The notes beneath the pieces were generated by a model. It saw nothing but the letters and a program-made list of their open reading frames with translations. It was not told the origin of the DNA and did not search any database. From Alphaproteobacteria bacterium (GTDB taxonomy: Bacteria > Pseudomonadota > Alphaproteobacteria > Rickettsiales > Rickettsiaceae), in assembly GCA_013289335.1 (NCBI GenBank), contig JABDAD010000005.1:1-40160 (forward strand): a stretch of 40,160 nt of DNA, written 5' to 3'. Shown in pieces: positions 19,323-27,459 of this stretch (position 1 is its first letter; the number at the start of each line of letters is the position of its first letter). The position numbers were made by a program, and so were the translations under genes.

Positions 19323-19482
19323 ACTATAGTCATTTAATTAGGATATGTAGGATTAGGGCATTGAAGCAAAACCTATACTCATCTAATCATCCCTACGAAA
19401 GTAATGGATCCATTTTCTTTTGAGTCCCGTATTAAATACAGATGACGTGAAAAAAGTCTCATGTGCAAAGTAATTGACTATA
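19323..19482. repeat. Dispersed inverted-repeat element (copy B), full length
   Basis: A 160-base element with left end ACTATAGTCATTTAATTAGG and right end GCAAAGTAATTGACTATAC, which are imperfect inverted complements. The centre (19387-19446) is the same 60-base hairpin-type module as in copy A, in the opposite orientation. It fills most of the 300-base gap between rplI and the glycosyltransferase gene, downstream of the ribosomal operon. Confidence 0.7.
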
Positions 19483-19493
19483 CAAAAGCTCTT

Positions 19494-20015
19494 CTAAGCC
19501 GCAGAACCATCAGTCTCTATAGCTGAATCATTTTTTGTCTTATATGCTTTCATTGCATCTATAGCTTCAGACTCTGATCTTGCTACATTCACAATAATTT
19601 TTGCATTAACATCGGCATGTAAATGAAGCAAGATATCAAAAACACCTATTGCCTTAATAGGACTGTCCAGCATCACATTCGAATGACTAACTAATGGAGA
19701 AATTGTTGAAACAACCTTTGCAACTTCTTTTGTTGACACGGATCCAAATAATCTTCCATCATCAGAACATTGTTTAATAAAAGTAAAGTCTTTGCCATCT
19801 AGTAATTTCGCAACTTCATGCGCATCTTTTAAATATTTTGCATTATCTGCTTCTAGAGATGCTTTAATGGTTTCAAAATGCTTCAAATTAGAAGCTGTTG
19901 CCCTTGAAACAATATTTCTCGGAAGAAGAAAGTTACGACCATAACCATCCTTAACTTCTACAACATCCCCTATTTTTCCAAGCTTCTTGAAAGGTTTTAA
20001 AATTACTACTTTCAT
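19494..20015 (-). CDS. rplI: 50S ribosomal protein L9
   Basis: A 173-residue L9. I start at the Met of MKVVILKPFKKLGKIGDVVEV, the standard L9 opening (20015), because the longer frame would begin inside rpsR with an unrelated sequence. The N-terminal 23S-binding domain has GYGRNFLLPRNIV near 28-40, followed by the long connecting helix and the C-terminal domain, with a slightly extended acidic tail. It starts four bases after the rpsR stop and is the last gene of the rpsF-rpsR-rplI operon. Confidence 0.96.
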   Translation of the reverse strand: MKVVILKPFKKLGKIGDVVEVKDGYGRNFLLPRNIVSRATASNLKHFETIKASLEADNAKYLKDAHEVAKLLDGKDFTFIKQCSDDGRLFGSVSTKEVAKVVSTISPLVSHSNVMLDSPIKAIGVFDILLHLHADVNAKIIVNVARSESEAIDAMKAYKTKNDSAIETDGSAA

Positions 20016-20019
20016 TTCA

Positions 20020-20322
20020 TTATCTATTATTATTTGTGTTCGAAATAAATGGCAATAATGCAAGCATTCTTGCCACTTTTATAGCATTTTTGAGCTGACG
20101 TTGTTTCTTAGCACAAACATTAGTAATCCTATTGGGCAATATTCTTCCACCCTCTGATATAAATTTACTAAGCAAATCTGGATCTTTATAACTAACTTCT
20201 GGCGAATCAGGATCAGAAAGAGGACAACCATTTCTCCGTTTAAAAAATACCCTACGAGTATTTCTATCAGCCATACGTGCTAAAACTTTAGAGCTACTAT
20301 CATTATTATCTTCTTCTAACAT
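20020..20322 (-). CDS. rpsR: 30S ribosomal protein S18
   Basis: A 100-residue S18 of the small subunit platform, where it pairs with S6. The core [11 protein letters not shown]...[48 protein letters not shown] is typical. The N-terminus carries about 20 extra polar residues, as in other Rickettsiales S18; an internal Met (MADRNTRR) is an alternative start. It lies in the canonical order S6, S18, L9. Confidence 0.97.
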   Translation of the reverse strand: MLEEDNNDSSSKVLARMADRNTRRVFFKRRNGCPLSDPDSPEVSYKDPDLLSKFISEGGRILPNRITNVCAKKQRQLKNAIKVARMLALLPFISNTNNNR

Positions 20323-20349
20323 ACTAATCTCGCAAATTAATTATTCTTA

Positions 20350-20712
20350 TCAGCTTATTGTAACATCAACAGTTTCTTCGAAACCATCAGATCTTCCTTT
20401 TAAGATCGGCGAAGGGTCAGCACTAATATTATCAACTCTAAGAGTTAAAAAACGTATTACATCTTCGCTATATTTCATTTTTCTTTCAAATCCTCTTATA
20501 GAATCTGAATCAGCATCTATTCCGAACAAAGTATAATGTCCTTTTTTATTATTATTTATATCGTAAGCAAGATTTCTAAGCCCCCAATATTCAGTCTTAA
20601 CAACCTTTCCACCGCTTTTTGATATAATAGATACAAACTCTTCTGTGAGTTTGTCAACGTCAGCTAGAGACACATCTTGTCTCACTATAAACACTGTTTC
20701 ATATAAGGACAT
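20350..20712 (-). CDS. rpsF: 30S ribosomal protein S6
   Basis: A 120-residue S6, which binds 16S rRNA together with S18. YETVFIVRQD opens the first strand, GGKVVKTEYWGLRNLAYDINNNKKGHY is the conserved centre, and the RF(L)TLRVD segment is near 90. A GGAG ten bases upstream and a near-consensus promoter at 20753-20781 support the start. First gene of the operon with rpsR and rplI. Confidence 0.97.
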   Translation of the reverse strand: MSLYETVFIVRQDVSLADVDKLTEEFVSIISKSGGKVVKTEYWGLRNLAYDINNNKKGHYTLFGIDADSDSIRGFERKMKYSEDVIRFLTLRVDNISADPSPILKGRSDGFEETVDVTIS

Positions 20713-20752
20713 AAAACCAAAGCTCCAATAATACTAAAAATTAAGCCAACTC

Positions 20753-20781
20753 TTTATAGCAATCTCCTCTTCAAGTTTCAA
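20753..20781 (-). promoter_or_regulatory. Strong sigma70 promoter of the rpsF-rpsR-rplI operon
   Basis: On the minus strand TTGAAA (20776-20781), exactly 17 bases, then TATAAA (20753-20758), with TG in the extended -10 position (TGCTATAAA). It gives a leader of about 35 bases before the rpsF start. One of the best-matching promoters in the window. Confidence 0.7.
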
Positions 20782-20868
20782 GCATTTTCTTTAATCAAGC
20801 AATAAAACTTATATAATTATGCATAACCAAATTATAGAGACTTAGATATATCTTAAATCTCCATATTT

Positions 20869-21843
20869 TCAGATATATTTCATTGCTTTTTCACTAAGAA
20901 CTCTGCCACGTGGAGTCCTGAGCAAAAAACCTATTTGAAGTAAATATGGCTCTATTGTATCTTCTATAGAGTCCCTTTGTTCTGATAACGCAGCCGCCAC
21001 AGTGTCAATACCAACTGGCCCACCATCATAATTATCTGCTATAAAGCGTAAATATCTGTAATCATTACTATCTAGACCCATGTGATCCACTTCAAGTAAA
21101 TTCAAAGAATTATCAGCAAGTGACGAGGTAATTTCTTTAACATCACTAACTATTGCAAAGTCACTAACTCTTTTAAGAAGACGAAGCGCTATTCTTGGAG
21201 TTCCTCTAGCTCTCTTTGCTATTTCTTTTGCACCACTTGAATCAATATTTATATTTAGTATTTTTGCAGCTCTATCTATGACCTGTACTAACTCTGCACT
21301 ACTATAAAAATTTAATCTCAGAGGGATACCAAATCTATCACGCAGCGGGTTACTAAGCAAACCAAGCCTTGTTGTTGCACCGACTAAAGTAAATTTTGGA
21401 AGTGAAATTTTTACTGTTCTCGCTGATGGACCCTCACCTATTACTATATCCAGGCTAAAATCTTCCATTGCAGAGTACAACATCTCTTCAACACTTATAG
21501 TTAACCTATGGATCTCATCAATAAATAATACATCATTTTCTTGAAGATTTGTTAAAATAGCTGCAAGATCTGCACCTTTAGAAAGTACAGGACCTGAAGT
21601 CGATCGAAAATTTGCTCCCATCTCACTTGCGATAATTTGTGCAAGTGTGGTTTTGCCAAGCCCTGGAGGCCCATAAAGAAGAGTGTGATCAAGGGTTTGC
21701 ATACGAAGTTTAGCAGCAGTAATAAAAATTTTTAAATTAGATTTAATTAAATCTTGTCCTATAAAATCTGCAATAGTATTTGGTCTCACTGTATGATCAG
21801 CTTCTCCAGCAAGTCTTTCAGTAACAAGAATTTGATTTTCCAT
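20869..21843 (-). CDS. ruvB: Holliday junction branch migration helicase RuvB
   Basis: A 324-residue AAA+ motor that, with RuvA, drives branch migration of Holliday junctions. It starts with the usual RP..L.DFIGQ block ([11 protein letters not shown] near 21), then Walker [10 protein letters not shown] near 59-67, Walker B LFIDEIHR near 107, sensor [18 protein letters not shown] near 155-172 with the arginine finger, and a C-terminal winged helix ending [13 protein letters not shown]. It starts four bases after the ruvA stop. ruvC is not in the window. Confidence 0.98.
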   Translation of the reverse strand: MENQILVTERLAGEADHTVRPNTIADFIGQDLIKSNLKIFITAAKLRMQTLDHTLLYGPPGLGKTTLAQIIASEMGANFRSTSGPVLSKGADLAAILTNLQENDVLFIDEIHRLTISVEEMLYSAMEDFSLDIVIGEGPSARTVKISLPKFTLVGATTRLGLLSNPLRDRFGIPLRLNFYSSAELVQVIDRAAKILNINIDSSGAKEIAKRARGTPRIALRLLKRVSDFAIVSDVKEITSSLADNSLNLLEVDHMGLDSNDYRYLRFIADNYDGGPVGIDTVAAALSEQRDSIEDTIEPYLLQIGFLLRTPRGRVLSEKAMKYI

Positions 21844-21847
21844 AACT

Positions 21848-22435
21848 TTAGCTATTTCTATTTTTTAAAACTTCTTTAATAAGATTATTAATATCGATAT
21901 CTGGTTCTACTCTAATTATTTTTTGCACATTACTATAAGCATCATTTCTATTAATTCCAAGATTAACCAAAGCAGATACTGCATCTGTTATAATGTTTAC
22001 ATCAGATATTTTAGAATTCATTTGTCTATTACAATAGCTAGGAATTTTATCCTTTAACTCAAGCAATATTCGCTCAGCAAGTTTTGGCCCTATTCCATTA
22101 ATAGATCTAAAGGCTTCTTTATCTCTAGACGCAATAGCATGACCTATGTCTGCGGGGTTAAGGGCTGATAATATTGACAGAGCTACTTTAATACCAACAC
22201 CACTAACAGAGTTTAATTTTAGAAAACAATCTTTTTCATCTATATTTAAAAAACCAAGAAGTTGGATTGAATCTTCCCTAACATGAGTTTCAATAAAAAG
22301 AGAAGCAATAGTTCCAGACTCTAATTTCGACATTGTATTCATTGAGACATAAACTAAATACCCAACACCTGCAACATCAACTATTACAGAATCTTGAGCT
22401 AATATATCTATTTTTCCAGTTAGCTTTCCTATCAT
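21848..22435 (-). CDS. ruvA: Holliday junction DNA-binding protein RuvA
   Basis: A 195-residue RuvA, the tetrameric junction-recognition subunit. Domain I opens with [10 protein letters not shown] and contains VGVGYLV-like [11 protein letters not shown]. Domain II carries the helix-hairpin-helix repeats [14 protein letters not shown] and [20 protein letters not shown]. The C-terminal RuvB-binding domain (about 145-195) includes [16 protein letters not shown]. ruvB follows four bases later. Confidence 0.97.
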   Translation of the reverse strand: MIGKLTGKIDILAQDSVIVDVAGVGYLVYVSMNTMSKLESGTIASLFIETHVREDSIQLLGFLNIDEKDCFLKLNSVSGVGIKVALSILSALNPADIGHAIASRDKEAFRSINGIGPKLAERILLELKDKIPSYCNRQMNSKISDVNIITDAVSALVNLGINRNDAYSNVQKIIRVEPDIDINNLIKEVLKNRNS

Positions 22436-22490
22436 TTTTTATATATGGTTTTTCTACAGTAATAATATAAAACATATTAAAATTCTATGC

Positions 22491-22600
22491 TTATAGTCAT
22501 CCATTTTGAATTATGTCAATTGTGGCTTGCCTCTCACCTATTACTTATATGAGCCACGTCTTCGCACATATCACCTAATCCAAATTAAACAACTATAGTA
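22491..22600. repeat. Dispersed inverted-repeat element (copy D)
   Basis: A 110-base element between ruvA and the end of addB. The left end TATAGTCATCCATTTTGAAT and the right end ATCCAAATTAAACAACTATA are imperfect inverted complements belonging to the same family as 4642, 6345, 19323 and 29351. The centre holds GTGGCT...AGCCAC (about 22521-22557), a further inverted pair. Confidence 0.6.
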
Positions 22601-22606
22601 AAAAAA

Positions 22607-25159
22607 TTACAATCTGCGCAAATGATCATAGTCACTATAAGTAGGCCTCCAAAAATCAGGCAGCGGCTTAGGCGATATCAATGTTTTATCACAATAATAG
22701 TATTTTAAAAATTCGATCATTGCTACTTTATGTTCTAAAATTTCTTCTAATGTCATTGGAATTACGATTTCTTCAACAAAAGGTGATTTAGTATTTATTT
22801 TAATATATACGAGCTCTATCTCTCTGTTATTTATGCTAATTTTAAATCCATGTTCAAGTAAAATTATTGCTTCAATAATAAGCTGAGGACTTTTACCAGA
22901 AAATAAATCTTTCTTAGACGGAACATATCCTGTTTTAAAATCTACAATTCTAATCTTCGTATTTGATAGTTCTATTCTATCTGCAATAGCCCTTAGCTCA
23001 ACAGATTTTTCCCCAAGAAATATATCACAACTACCAGTCACTTCTGAATAAACCACAATATTTCCTAAAGAGGCATTAGCGTTTAACTCATCTATTTTTT
23101 GTAATATTGATATTACTGGATTCTTCCAAAGAATACGAATAGATTTTGGTATAGCTTTTAATTCAAATAATTGATCTATTATTTCATCATTCTGCAGACC
23201 ACTATTACTTGATTTTAATTCAATCAGATCATGTATTATAATACCAAAGTCAGAGTTTTGCGGAGTAGAAAGTGCATTTTTTTGCTTCTTCACTCCAAGA
23301 ATTTTTTTGGCAAAAAAACCATAAGGATCTCTCATGAGTAATTCAATATTAGTTGCATATAGAATTTTAGGAAAATCCTCCTGATTCAGTCGAATTTCTT
23401 CTCTTCCTATCTTTTTTACATTTTTTCTAATTATTTTTTCTGGAATAACAGATTCCACATTATCAATAAAATTGAGTATTGCGCATTTTTCTTGCAAGCT
23501 ACCATCTTTATACTTAGATCTTGTAAAAAAAATACCTTGCCTAGAAATTTTTGTAGAAACTATATAAAGCAACTTTTCGAATTCTTCCTCTTCTGCAAAT
23601 AAATTTAGCTTTCTAAGAATTTTACTAGTAAGCCAAATATTATCTTCAGATTTAATATATGATTCTTGATTGAAATCTGCAAAATATATTTCATCACTAT
23701 CAACTAAAAGAGCATCATCTGGGGTTAATATAAATACATTAGCATTCCTATTAAATGGCCTTGAGTATTTGAGCGAAAAAATTTCATTTAACAAATCACA
23801 ATATTCACATGGAGCTACAGTAAATTCAGCGTCCTTAAGAGACTTTATGTCTATAATAAACTCATTAAACTTATTTATATTTTCTGAGATTATTGATAAT
23901 TTACAGAATTTCAGAATTTTTACAAAAACCTCCAGATTTTCGCTCAACAACTCTCCAAAACTACTGCAAGGAAAGTCTATCCATGCTAGCAACACTGATA
24001 GTAATGTCTTTACATTTTCGTCTAAAATTTCGTTTTTACAAACAGACAATATATTTTCGTGAAATTTTTCTGAACTATTCAGGAAATTTAATAATGTTTC
24101 CATAATATAGTTTGAGCTTAAAATTCTAGATTTCAGTAGCGCAACTAAGCTTGCAATACTCCCATCCTCCGATTTAATACGAGCGATATTAACAAGAAAT
24201 TCAACTTCTGCGAACTCCGTATATTTTGAACCAAAAGAAGAATTAAACTCCACCTGATCACAAATCAATCTATTCACTAATAGATAGTTGAAAAAATTAT
24301 CATTTGTAATAATTGTAATTGAAGATTTACGCATTAAGATCTTATGAATTAAAAAATCTATCTCACCAAAAGCATCTTCAAATTCAAAAAATTTGTTCTC
24401 AAACTTTTTTGTTAAATTTGCGTTAATATTTTCGCCGCTTTCCGCAAAAAATTTTGTATATTTTTTATGTAAATATCTGTTATTTATGAGATTTCCAGAC
24501 AAGGAGTTATTGACGCTTGGTATTGGAGGAAGAATAATACGCTTTTCAAATTCTTTGATAGAATCAAAAATTGAACAATCCTGTATCAAATTATCTAAAA
24601 TCCCAACAAAAACAAACTTCATATCACGGGATTTAAAAGTTTGGCTCATGTGGATATTTGATCGAATAGACAAAATATTCTCAAATCTTGAAAAAGTAAA
24701 TTTTAAAAATTCCGCTGTAATCCACCAATGTTCTGCTACTTCTTCCTCAACCCAACTTTCTATCTTATCAAAAGAGATCGAAGATTTTTTTATCTTCCAA
24801 TATATCTTTATAAGCTGCTTTGCAATTTTTATCGAATCTCTGCTGTTGTAATTTGATTTTTCGTATGACTTTATTATTGATGTTACGATCAATACTTGCT
24901 CATAATATTTAGATCTATTATCTATCAATTTTGGCTTGGCTATTGACAAATAATCATCAAATGTAATGATTTTTGGAATAATAATAGCTTCAGTATTACC
25001 TATATGACTTACCAAAGTTTTTTTTAAAAGATCAATAGAAATGTGATTTGGAAGTATAATTACGACATCATTTAATGCACTAGCAGATCTCAATGACGCA
25101 ACAAACTTAGCTAGAGAATCAATGTAAAAACCATCTAGAGTTAAGAAATTATCTTCCAT
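22607..25159 (-). CDS. addB: AddB subunit of the AddAB helicase-nuclease
   Basis: An 850-residue AddB of alphaproteobacterial type, shorter than the more usual 1000 or so residues. It pairs with AddA in end resection of double-strand breaks. The C-terminal RecB-like nuclease is recognisable: TNIELLMRDPYGFFAKKIL near 612-630, EVTGSCDIFL near 717, and the PD-(D/E)XK core IRIVDFKTGYVPS near 742-754 followed by SPQLIIEAIIL. The N-terminal helicase-like domain is weakly conserved, as usual for AddB. It overlaps the preceding YqaA-like gene by 11 bases. Its partner addA lies about 22 kb away, not adjacent as is common, and appears frameshifted. Confidence 0.9.
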   Translation of the reverse strand: MEDNFLTLDGFYIDSLAKFVASLRSASALNDVVIILPNHISIDLLKKTLVSHIGNTEAIIIPKIITFDDYLSIAKPKLIDNRSKYYEQVLIVTSIIKSYEKSNYNSRDSIKIAKQLIKIYWKIKKSSISFDKIESWVEEEVAEHWWITAEFLKFTFSRFENILSIRSNIHMSQTFKSRDMKFVFVGILDNLIQDCSIFDSIKEFEKRIILPPIPSVNNSLSGNLINNRYLHKKYTKFFAESGENINANLTKKFENKFFEFEDAFGEIDFLIHKILMRKSSITIITNDNFFNYLLVNRLICDQVEFNSSFGSKYTEFAEVEFLVNIARIKSEDGSIASLVALLKSRILSSNYIMETLLNFLNSSEKFHENILSVCKNEILDENVKTLLSVLLAWIDFPCSSFGELLSENLEVFVKILKFCKLSIISENINKFNEFIIDIKSLKDAEFTVAPCEYCDLLNEIFSLKYSRPFNRNANVFILTPDDALLVDSDEIYFADFNQESYIKSEDNIWLTSKILRKLNLFAEEEEFEKLLYIVSTKISRQGIFFTRSKYKDGSLQEKCAILNFIDNVESVIPEKIIRKNVKKIGREEIRLNQEDFPKILYATNIELLMRDPYGFFAKKILGVKKQKNALSTPQNSDFGIIIHDLIELKSSNSGLQNDEIIDQLFELKAIPKSIRILWKNPVISILQKIDELNANASLGNIVVYSEVTGSCDIFLGEKSVELRAIADRIELSNTKIRIVDFKTGYVPSKKDLFSGKSPQLIIEAIILLEHGFKISINNREIELVYIKINTKSPFVEEIVIPMTLEEILEHKVAMIEFLKYYYCDKTLISPKPLPDFWRPTYSDYDHLRRL

Positions 25160-25574
25160 AATAAAAATAATATAATGTCTTCATTACAGCAACACAAAGG
25201 ATAGTGGTAAAAAATTTATATCTACAAAAACCAGTGAGCAATGTAACAAATTTTGAATAAACTGGGAAAAATCCAAATAAAAGCAGATAAATTCCAAAAT
25301 TATTAAAAATATCCTTAAGTGCACCGCTATTTTTTTGAGCCTTATCATTACGTTTTAATACTGAAGAAAAAATATTTCCGAAAACCATCCCAAGCAAATA
25401 ATTAGCGCAATTTGCAACTAATACACCAAAAAAGGCAAATAAAAAAATCTTCACATGAGTTATTTCGGACAAAATAGGTGCTGCAAATACTGCTACCTCT
25501 GAATTGATTATAAAAACCAAATTTGCAACGAAAGTATCAAAAAAAATAAACCAAAGAATTTCGATTTCTGACAT
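25149..25574 (-). CDS. YqaA/DedA-related membrane protein
   Basis: A 141-residue, mostly hydrophobic protein with four to five membrane segments, resembling the YqaA branch of the VTT/DedA group. Typical traits are the early acidic site NSEVAVFAAPIL (about 24-35), the small-residue motif FFGVLVANCANYLLGMVFG near 49-67, and the re-entrant-type segment YLLLFGFFPVYSKFVTLLTGFCRY near 95-118. VTT proteins are linked to lipid flipping and membrane homeostasis; its exact role is unknown. It shares an 11-base overlap with addB, so the two are cotranscribed. AGGAGG is present but about 15 bases before the start, an unusually long spacing. Confidence 0.75.
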   Translation of the reverse strand: MSEIEILWFIFFDTFVANLVFIINSEVAVFAAPILSEITHVKIFLFAFFGVLVANCANYLLGMVFGNIFSSVLKRNDKAQKNSGALKDIFNNFGIYLLLFGFFPVYSKFVTLLTGFCRYKFFTTILCVAVMKTLYYFYYGR

Positions 25575-25608
25575 AATATACGATTTATCCCTCCTCTTAG
25601 AATAATCT

Positions 25609-25637
25609 TTGACATAGTGATGAATAATTAATATAGT
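25609..25637 (+). promoter_or_regulatory. Near-consensus promoter of the MFS gene
   Basis: TTGACA (25609-25614), 17-base spacer, TATAGT (25632-25637). Transcription would start near 25644, about 29 bases before the MFS start codon. Confidence 0.7.
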
Positions 25638-25672
25638 GCAACGTTTAATTTACAATAAATTACATTCGTAAT

Positions 25673-26944
25673 ATGAACGCACCAAATTTTCGCTTTAGAA
25701 TGCCGTTATTATTATGGTTTACGGTTACTTTTTTCTTTGCTTTTCAATTTATTCTAAGATTATCCGTAGGCATTCTCAGAGAAGACATATTACAAAAATT
25801 TTCTGTAAGTACAATTGATTTTGGACATTTAGCCGGATACTATTATCTTGGTTACGCAGGTATGCAGATTCCCCTTGGCTTTATGCTTGATAGATATAAT
25901 TTTAAACTTGTCACATTTATAGCAATAGTAACCACTGCGATTGGTACTTTAATATTTTCATTAGCAGACTATTGGAGCATGATTTTATTTTCTAGATTTT
26001 TAATAGGCGCTGGATCGGCAGTAGCTTTTTTATCAATTGCAAAAGTGACAAAGAGTTTTTTCCCTGAAAAATTTCATTCTTTCATGATTGGTTTTTCATT
26101 CACAATTGGTCTTTCTGGAGCAGTCGTTGGAGGAAAGCCTTTAAAAATATTGTTTGAAAATTTTGGATATGGATTAAGTTTACAATTTCTGTCTCTCACA
26201 GCTCTCTTGATTGGAGTAGTTGTGCTAGTAATTAATGATAAAAAAATTGAAAAAATACAATCTCATACAGAGGATGTTATCTCAATAAAGCAGACATTCA
26301 AATTAATATTTAACCCTACAATTCTACTGATAGGGTTGTTTGGGGGGCTGATGGTAGGCTCACTGGAAGGGTTTGCCGATGTTTGGTCAATGACCTTTTT
26401 TTCCCATATTTATCATTATTCTGAGCATGATAGCATATCAGCTGCATCCATATTATACATAGGCATGTGTGTAGGTGGACCTGTACTTGCATTTTTTGCC
26501 AAAAAATTTCATTCCAATATTCTAATGATTATTTTTACAGGCATTCTTACTTCTATTATATTTCTCATTCTTTTTTCAAATGAGAATATGAGCTATATAT
26601 CTATTGTAATTTTAATGTTTTGTTTAGGAATCTTGTGCTGCTATCAAGTTCTTGTTTTTACTTTGACTACACAACTCGTAAGCAGGTCTTGTGCTGGCCT
26701 TTCAATAGCCATTATTAATTGTATTAATATGTCGTTCGGACATTTTTTCCATATAATAATTAGCAATATTATGCAAAATAATTGGAATGGAATGGTTAAT
26801 GAAAGAAATAATCAAGTATATGATATGGCAACATACATAATCGGCCTTGCTCCCATACCAATTTTTTGCCTTGTTGGGACAGCGGGTTTTGTATTTCTTT
26901 CATACTTGCAAAGAAAAAGTAAATTTAAAATAATTGAACTTTGA
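25673..26944 (+). CDS. Major facilitator superfamily transporter
   Basis: A 423-residue transporter with twelve predicted membrane helices in the MFS 6+6 layout and a charged central loop (DKKIEKIQSHTEDVISIKQ, about 195-213). The motif A region between helices 2 and 3 is recognisable as GFMLDRYNFK. An aromatic-rich first helix with FQFILRLSVGIL precedes it. Families of this kind are expanded in Rickettsiales and are thought to import host metabolites; the substrate cannot be told from sequence. It has its own strong promoter and is divergent from the YqaA-addB unit. Confidence 0.9.
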   Translation: MNAPNFRFRMPLLLWFTVTFFFAFQFILRLSVGILREDILQKFSVSTIDFGHLAGYYYLGYAGMQIPLGFMLDRYNFKLVTFIAIVTTAIGTLIFSLADYWSMILFSRFLIGAGSAVAFLSIAKVTKSFFPEKFHSFMIGFSFTIGLSGAVVGGKPLKILFENFGYGLSLQFLSLTALLIGVVVLVINDKKIEKIQSHTEDVISIKQTFKLIFNPTILLIGLFGGLMVGSLEGFADVWSMTFFSHIYHYSEHDSISAASILYIGMCVGGPVLAFFAKKFHSNILMIIFTGILTSIIFLILFSNENMSYISIVILMFCLGILCCYQVLVFTLTTQLVSRSCAGLSIAIINCINMSFGHFFHIIISNIMQNNWNGMVNERNNQVYDMATYIIGLAPIPIFCLVGTAGFVFLSYLQRKSKFKIIEL

Positions 26945-26960
26945 TTTATATTAATTATTC

Positions 26961-26988
26961 TTGACTTTTTAGTTACATATTCTATGTT
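26961..26988 (+). promoter_or_regulatory. Candidate promoter of the 111-residue unknown gene
   Basis: TTGACT (26961-26966), 16-base spacer, TATGTT (26983-26988), directly after the MFS gene, with about 23 bases from the expected start site to the ATG. Confidence 0.4.
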
Positions 26989-27017
26989 AAGATAAAAAGT
27001 AGAGCATAATTATTACG

Positions 27018-27353
27018 ATGTATTTCCACGATATGTTAGGACTGAACGAACAAGGAGATATGGTGCAAACCTTATCAGAGTATTTTGATGATATAGATGA
27101 AGCAATAATGTCAGCAGTGTGTACTATGAACACAATATTGGAAACTTATACCTTCACCCACAAAGATGGTGCTTCTTATTTAATCAGCAAAGATAACGAA
27201 GCTAAATCAACATGTGTAGATTGGTGCAAGCAAGGTACTTATAAATTCGCTTTTGAAGTTACACAAATAGATGATATTACTGATTCGTCCTTTAATTGCG
27301 CAGCCCACGTATTTCTTGGAGATGATGGGCTAGTTTGGTACACGGAATACTGA
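27018..27353 (+). CDS. Small protein of unknown function
   Basis: A 111-residue acidic soluble protein that I do not recognise. It reads like a folded domain rather than low complexity: a helical N-terminal half (GDMVQTLSEYFDDIDEAIMSAVCTMNTILE), then an apparently beta-rich half (TFTHKDGASYLISKD, YKFAFEVTQIDD, AAHVFLGDDGLVWYTEY). Four Cys occur (one in SAVCTM, two in TCVDWCK, one in FNCAAH). No signal peptide or membrane segment. No Shine-Dalgarno is evident. A candidate promoter precedes it and the next gene has its own. Confidence 0.6.
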   Translation: MYFHDMLGLNEQGDMVQTLSEYFDDIDEAIMSAVCTMNTILETYTFTHKDGASYLISKDNEAKSTCVDWCKQGTYKFAFEVTQIDDITDSSFNCAAHVFLGDDGLVWYTEY

Positions 27354-27400
27354 GACCATAGTGAATTACAAATATGTGATCCATATCTATATAAGTCTTA

Positions 27401-27429
27401 TTGACTTACAAATCATTAATTAATACAAT
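27401..27429 (+). promoter_or_regulatory. Near-consensus promoter of the DUF3857/transglutaminase gene
   Basis: TTGACT (27401-27406), 17-base spacer, TACAAT (27424-27429). Start expected near 27436, with a leader of about 24 bases. Confidence 0.65.
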
Positions 27430-27441
27430 CCCCTTGTATTA
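27421..27441 (+). promoter_or_regulatory. Palindrome overlapping the -10 box, candidate operator
   Basis: TAATACAA-tcccc-TTGTATTA is a perfect 8-bp inverted repeat with a five-base centre. It covers the -10 box (27424-27429) and the expected transcription start. No T-run follows, so it is not a typical terminator. The position suits a repressor operator; the regulator is unknown. Confidence 0.5.
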
Positions 27442-27459
27442 TTCAATTATAGATAAAAA

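Noticed and set aside
24393-24851. 152-codon plus-strand frame opposite addB
   Set aside because: Mirror of addB codons; low-complexity hydrophobic translation and no start signals.
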